A DNA stretch of 7,728 bases from assembly GCA_038240835.1 (NCBI GenBank), contig JBBRGJ010000157.1:1-7728 (forward strand), in the 5' to 3' direction. The notes beneath the pieces are model-generated. The model did no database searches. It saw nothing but the letters and a program-made list of their open reading frames with translations, and was not told the origin of the DNA. The first letter of the stretch is position 1. Each line of letters opens with the position of its first letter. A program made the position numbers and the translations under genes. This document shows, in pieces, positions 4,258-7,728 of the stretch. The DNA is from JBAXTE01 sp038240835. Lineage in GTDB: Bacteria > Bacteroidota > Bacteroidia > Bacteroidales > WCHB1-69.

Positions 4258-5247
4258 ATGAAAAAAAAAGTACTAGGAATGGGAAATGCGTTGGTGGACA
4301 TCATGACCATTTTGACCACAAACGATGTTTTGACCCAATTTAACCTACCTAAAGGAAGCATGCAACTTGTAGATCAAACGTTGTATTTAAACATTCAAGA
4401 AAACACCAATCACCTTCAAAAACAATTGGCTTCGGGTGGTTCAGCGGCTAATACGATTCATGGAATTGCGAAACTGGGCATCGAAACTGGTTTTATTGGC
4501 AAAGTTGGCACCGACGAAATGGGCCAATTTTTCAAAATTGATTTGTCTGCCAACAATATCACTCCGTTTTTAATCGAAAGCAATACTCCTAGTGGCGTGG
4601 CAACGGCATTGGTAAGCACAGACTCTGAAAGAACTTTTGCTACATTCTTGGGTGCTGCATGCGAATTGGAAGCGAGCAATATCAACCACGAACATTTCAA
4701 TAGCTATGATATTTTTCACATAGAAGGATATTTGGTGCAAAACCACGAACTAATTGAAACAGCCATCAAGACAGCGAAAGAGAAAAACCTAAAAGTATCT
4801 ATAGACATGGCCAGTTACAACGTTGTAGAGTCGAACATCGATTTTCTAAAACGTATCATCATGGATCATGTAGATATTATTTTTGCAAACGAAGACGAAG
4901 CGCGTGCTTTTACCGGAATGGAACCTGAAGAAGCGGTGATTGAACTAGGTAAGTATTGCGACATTTCAATTGTAAAAATAGGTAGTAAAGGTTCGTTAAT
5001 CTATAAAGACGGTGAGGTTTCGAGAGTTGAAGGAAGATTAGCAAAATGTATCGACACAACCGGTGCTGGTGATATTTATGCTGCAGGCTTCTTATTCGGA
5101 CTTGCAAATGATCTTCCATTGGCAGTTTGTGGACAAATTGGAACTATTTTGGCAACTAAAGTAGTAGAAGTAATTGGACCAAAACTTTCGGAAAACCAAT
5201 GGATCGAAGCTAATATTGAAATAAATAGTCTCTTTTCTGTTATTTAA
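4258..5247 (+). CDS. PfkB-family carbohydrate/nucleoside kinase (adenosine kinase-like)
   Basis: The 329-residue product is a cytoplasmic ribokinase-fold enzyme that transfers the ATP gamma-phosphate to a sugar or nucleoside hydroxyl. It opens with VLGMGNALVDI (5-15). The glycine motif SGGSAANT (59-66) lies in the substrate-binding part, and GKVGTDEMG (81-89) fits PfkB signature 1. FANEDEA (209-215) contains the NxxE motif (Asn211, Glu214) that helps place Mg-phosphate. DTTGAGD (266-272) is PfkB signature 2, with Asp272 as the catalytic base and the anion hole before it. Nothing essential is missing and the length fits (310-340). Bacteroidota orthologues are usually labelled adenosine kinase or PfkB kinase; sequence alone does not fix the substrate. 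The ATG at 4258 lies in an A/T-rich leader without a Shine-Dalgarno. It is a single-gene unit, with tRNA-Asn divergent on the left and a hairpin terminator 95 bp after the stop. Confidence 0.93.
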   Translation: MKKKVLGMGNALVDIMTILTTNDVLTQFNLPKGSMQLVDQTLYLNIQENTNHLQKQLASGGSAANTIHGIAKLGIETGFIGKVGTDEMGQFFKIDLSANNITPFLIESNTPSGVATALVSTDSERTFATFLGAACELEASNINHEHFNSYDIFHIEGYLVQNHELIETAIKTAKEKNLKVSIDMASYNVVESNIDFLKRIIMDHVDIIFANEDEARAFTGMEPEEAVIELGKYCDISIVKIGSKGSLIYKDGEVSRVEGRLAKCIDTTGAGDIYAAGFLFGLANDLPLAVCGQIGTILATKVVEVIGPKLSENQWIEANIEINSLFSVI

Positions 5248-5342
5248 TCGTCGAAAATCACTCAATTTTTCAAAATCTTTCTAATAAAAAGAATATTTTT
5301 TATTATTTGACTAAAAGAAAAATTAACGCATAATCAACTGAT

Positions 5343-5388
5343 ATCAAACCCTGTAAGATGTTAAATTCTTACAGGGTTTGATGTTTTC
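5343..5388 (+). terminator. Terminator after the PfkB kinase
   Basis: ATCAAACCCTGTAAGA (5343-5358) pairs perfectly with 5367-5382 (16 bp) around an 8-nt loop. It is followed by GTTTTCT. The hairpin is very stable, but the T-run is short. It separates the kinase from the EF-G2 gene. Confidence 0.8.
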
Positions 5389-5464
5389 TATCGAATAATT
5401 GGCTATTTGTATAACTTTTAAGGTATTTTGCGAGAATAAATTTCATTATTCAATTCCTTTTTCC

Positions 5465-5472
5465 TAATTTTA
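5465..5472 (+). promoter_or_regulatory. Candidate -7 box upstream of EF-G2
   Basis: TAATTTTA resembles TAnnTTTG (last base differs) and follows a T/C-rich run. It would give a leader of about 35 nt. No TTG lies 19-20 nt upstream. TAACTTTT at 5412-5419 is an alternative without a -33 partner. The promoter is therefore unsettled. Confidence 0.25.
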
Positions 5473-5512
5473 CGCACAATAAAATTATTATCAATACCTA
5501 TATAATTAGTTT

Positions 5513-7648
5513 ATGAAAGTATATCAAACAAGTGAAATTAGAAATTTAGCACTAATTGGCGGTGCCAAGGCAGGCAAAACTACACTTGCTGAAGCGATTT
5601 TGTTTCAAGGTGGAGTCATTACTCGTAGAGGTTCGGTGGATGATAAAAACACTGTTTCCGACTACAGAGATATTGAATTAGAGAGAAAAAACTCTGTTAC
5701 AGCTACTGTATTATATTCAGAGTTTCAAGGTGTCAAAATAAATTTTATTGATTGCCCAGGATTCGACGATTTTATTGGCGAAGTAATTGGTGCATTGAGA
5801 GTTGCTGATACAGCTTTGATGGTTGTTAATGCACAAACTGGCGTAGATGTTGGAACAGAAATCGACTGGCGTTGGACAAAAAAGATGGAAAAACCTGTCA
5901 TTTTTGTGGTAAACCAACTTGATCATGATAAAGCTAACTTTGAAGAAGCTTTACGCCAACTTCAGCACACTTTTGGTCAATCGGTGACCGTCGTTCAATA
6001 TCCTGTCAACGCCGGAACTGGCTTTGATAGTGTAATTGATTTATTACAAATGAAAATGTTGAAATTTCCTACCAATGGTGGAAAAGTTGAAACTTTAGAT
6101 ATTCCTGCAACAGAAAAAGCGAAAGCGGAAGAGTTGCAAGCAATTTTAATGGAAAATGCAGCTGCAAACGACGAATCATTGATGGAAGTATTCTTCGACA
6201 AAGGGGAACTTACCGAAGAAGAGCTCAATCGCGGATTAAAAGCAGGGATTATAAGCCGTGGGATGTTCCCAGTTTTCTGCGTTGCCGCTAAAACCGATCA
6301 AGGAACTGCTCGATTGATGGAAAACATCAAAAACATTACTCCTGCACCAAACGAAGTAGAAGGATTAAAATCAACTACCGAAAAAACGTTCGTTTGCAGT
6401 GGCAGCGAACCTACGTCTCTATTTGTGTTTAAAACTTCTATTGAGCAACATCTTGGAGAAATGAGTTTGTTTAAAGTTGTTTCTGGTGATATCAATGAAT
6501 CCGCTGATTTATACAATCCAAACACCGATTCAAAAGAACGTGTCACACAAATTTTGACAATTGCTGGAAAAAACAGAGAAAAAGTTGAAAAACTTTGTGC
6601 TGGTGATTTTGGTGCTTTTATTAAATTAAAAAATACTCACAGCCAAAACACGCTGAATAGTCTTAAAGCAGGTGACATCAAGGTAGAACCTACTAAATAT
6701 CCAAATCCAAAATTCAGAACTGCCATCAAAGCAAAAAACAGTGTGGATGATGAAAAACTAGGTGGATTATTGGCTGATTTGAAAAAACAAGATCAAACTC
6801 TTATTCTTGAATATTCAAAAGAACTAAAACAAATCTTACTATCGGGTCAAGGAGAACAACACCTTAACACCGCTAAATGGTTTATCGAAAAAGCAAACAA
6901 AGTAGAGGTAGATTTTTATCCTCCACGTATTCCATACCGCGAAACTATTACCAAAAATGCGGAAGCAATGTATCGCCACAAAAAACAATCTGGCGGTTCG
7001 GGTCAATTTGCCGAAGTTCATTTACTAATTGAACCTTGGACAGAAGACAAAGTAAAACAAACAAGATTTCCAATACGTGCTACTGAAGAACATCCATTGT
7101 CATGGGGTGGGAAATTAGTATTCAACAACTGTATTGTTGGAGGTGCGATTGACGCTCGTTTCTTGCCTGCTATCCTAAAAGGAATTATGGAAAAAATGGA
7201 AGAGGGTCCTTTAACAGGTTCGTATGCTCGTGATATCGTAGTAAACGTTTATGACGGAAAAATGCACCCTGTAGATTCCAATGAAATGGCCTTTAAACTA
7301 GCTGGTCGTAACGCATTTAGAGAAGCATTTAAAAATGCTGGTCCAAAAATTCTTGAACCAATATACAGTCTAGAAACAATGGTTCCTGCTGACAGAATGG
7401 GTGATTGCATGACCGATCTTCAAGGCAGAAGAGGCGTAGTAATGGGAATGGACAACGATGGTGAATATCAAATCATCCGCGCTAAAGTTCCTTTGGCTGA
7501 AATGAACAAATACTCTACTTCGTTGAGTTCAATCACAAGCGGAAGAGGTTCATATAACATGAGTTATAATGATTACCAACAAGTTCCGATGGATGTTCAA
7601 ACAGCTTTGCTTAAAGCTTACGAAGAATCACAACAAGATGACGAATAG
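5513..7648 (+). CDS. fusA2: Elongation factor G paralogue of the EF-G2 type
   Basis: The 711-residue protein has the full EF-G layout: G domain (about 1-280), domain II (about 290-390), III (about 400-470), IV (about 475-600) and V (about 605-690). Domain IV keeps KKQSGGSGQFAEV (490-502) and the tip loop DGKMHPVDSNEMAF (581-594). Domain V has ILEPIYSLE and MGDCMTDLQGRRG (629-641). The N-terminus MKVYQTSEIRNLAL matches the second EF-G found across Bacteroidota. The GTPase centre departs from canonical EF-G: P-loop GGAKAGKT (16-23) replaces AHIDAGKT, switch I has LERKNSV (56-62) in place of QERGITI, switch II has DCPGFDDF (80-87) with Phe84 where the catalytic His should be, and G4 is NQLD (134-137) instead of NKxD. 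The Bacteroides thetaiotaomicron EF-G2 is known to support translocation without detectable GTPase activity and to matter during gut colonisation; by inference this one also hydrolyses GTP poorly. The gene is intact and monocistronic. Confidence 0.93.
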   Translation: MKVYQTSEIRNLALIGGAKAGKTTLAEAILFQGGVITRRGSVDDKNTVSDYRDIELERKNSVTATVLYSEFQGVKINFIDCPGFDDFIGEVIGALRVADTALMVVNAQTGVDVGTEIDWRWTKKMEKPVIFVVNQLDHDKANFEEALRQLQHTFGQSVTVVQYPVNAGTGFDSVIDLLQMKMLKFPTNGGKVETLDIPATEKAKAEELQAILMENAAANDESLMEVFFDKGELTEEELNRGLKAGIISRGMFPVFCVAAKTDQGTARLMENIKNITPAPNEVEGLKSTTEKTFVCSGSEPTSLFVFKTSIEQHLGEMSLFKVVSGDINESADLYNPNTDSKERVTQILTIAGKNREKVEKLCAGDFGAFIKLKNTHSQNTLNSLKAGDIKVEPTKYPNPKFRTAIKAKNSVDDEKLGGLLADLKKQDQTLILEYSKELKQILLSGQGEQHLNTAKWFIEKANKVEVDFYPPRIPYRETITKNAEAMYRHKKQSGGSGQFAEVHLLIEPWTEDKVKQTRFPIRATEEHPLSWGGKLVFNNCIVGGAIDARFLPAILKGIMEKMEEGPLTGSYARDIVVNVYDGKMHPVDSNEMAFKLAGRNAFREAFKNAGPKILEPIYSLETMVPADRMGDCMTDLQGRRGVVMGMDNDGEYQIIRAKVPLAEMNKYSTSLSSITSGRGSYNMSYNDYQQVPMDVQTALLKAYEESQQDDE

Positions 7649-7664
7649 TTTTCTTGTCAATTAT

Positions 7665-7700
7665 AAAAAAAGGTCCAAACTTCGGTTTGGACCTTTTTTT
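7665..7700 (+). terminator. Strong intrinsic terminator after EF-G2
   Basis: GGTCCAAAC (7672-7680) pairs with GTTTGGACC (7685-7693) around a TTCG tetraloop closed by C-G, the very stable cUUCGg form. Runs of seven A (7665-7671) and seven T (7694-7700) extend the stem. It works equally in both directions. Nothing further is recognisable in 7701-7728. Confidence 0.95.
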
Positions 7701-7728
7701 ATATGTAATTGCAAAAAATCGCAGAAAA

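Noticed and set aside
5282..5305. A/T-only hairpin after the kinase gene as a terminator
   Set aside because: The 9-bp stem is made solely of A-T pairs and is weak. The 16-bp hairpin at 5343-5382 is the better terminator.
4458..7021. Several antisense frames inside the kinase and EF-G2 genes
   Set aside because: All lie opposite strongly conserved motifs of the real genes and show no family features of their own.

Overview
The window looks like AT-rich chromosomal DNA of a member of the Bacteroidota, most likely a Flavobacteriia (Flavobacterium-like). Three lines of evidence agree. Both tRNA genes and other sites carry the phylum's own promoter type, TTG-N19/20-TAnnTTTG. The large genes have no Shine-Dalgarno sequence and sit behind A/T-rich leaders. 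The protein set is typical: a Bacteroidota-type second EF-G, an exosortase remnant, a free-standing four-helix-bundle (S23-like) protein and an IS21-type IS end. Assignment to a genus is inference.

Left third (1-1109) is accessory and rearranged. It opens with the last codons of an istB gene and the right end of an IS21-family element. Next come a leftward tRNA-Lys(CTT) with encoded CCA, its own terminator and a textbook promoter. A 136-bp block holding that promoter and the first 18 nt of the tRNA is repeated 190 bp further out, giving a second copy of the promoter. The outer copy joins directly to the 3' end of a broken exosortase-family gene.

Middle (1110-4257): a complete ABC-F ATPase (translation factor type, leftward); a roughly 630-bp gap with a possible decayed small gene, a good leftward promoter inside a 12-bp inverted repeat, and an 18-bp perfect palindrome; a leftward S23-like four-helix-bundle gene ending in five tandem TAA codons; then a low-complexity stretch in which two identical 56-bp repeats flank a near-homopurine tract; then tRNA-Asn(GTT), also leftward, with a perfect promoter that lies back to back with the likely promoter of the next gene.

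Right half (4258-7728) is ordinary and rightward: a PfkB-family (adenosine/ribokinase-like) sugar or nucleoside kinase ending at a strong hairpin, and an EF-G paralogue of the EF-G2 type ending at a strong UUCG-loop terminator. The EF-G2 keeps all translocase domains, but its GTPase centre is altered: the switch II histidine is Phe, G4 is NQLD and the switch I RGIT motif is lost. ABC-F, EF-G2 and the two tRNAs all belong to translation, but the genes are separate transcription units and no operon is implied. I see no convincing new multi-gene system. The points most worth a second look are the EF-G2 active-site changes, the duplicated tRNA promoter, and the repeat-flanked purine tract.
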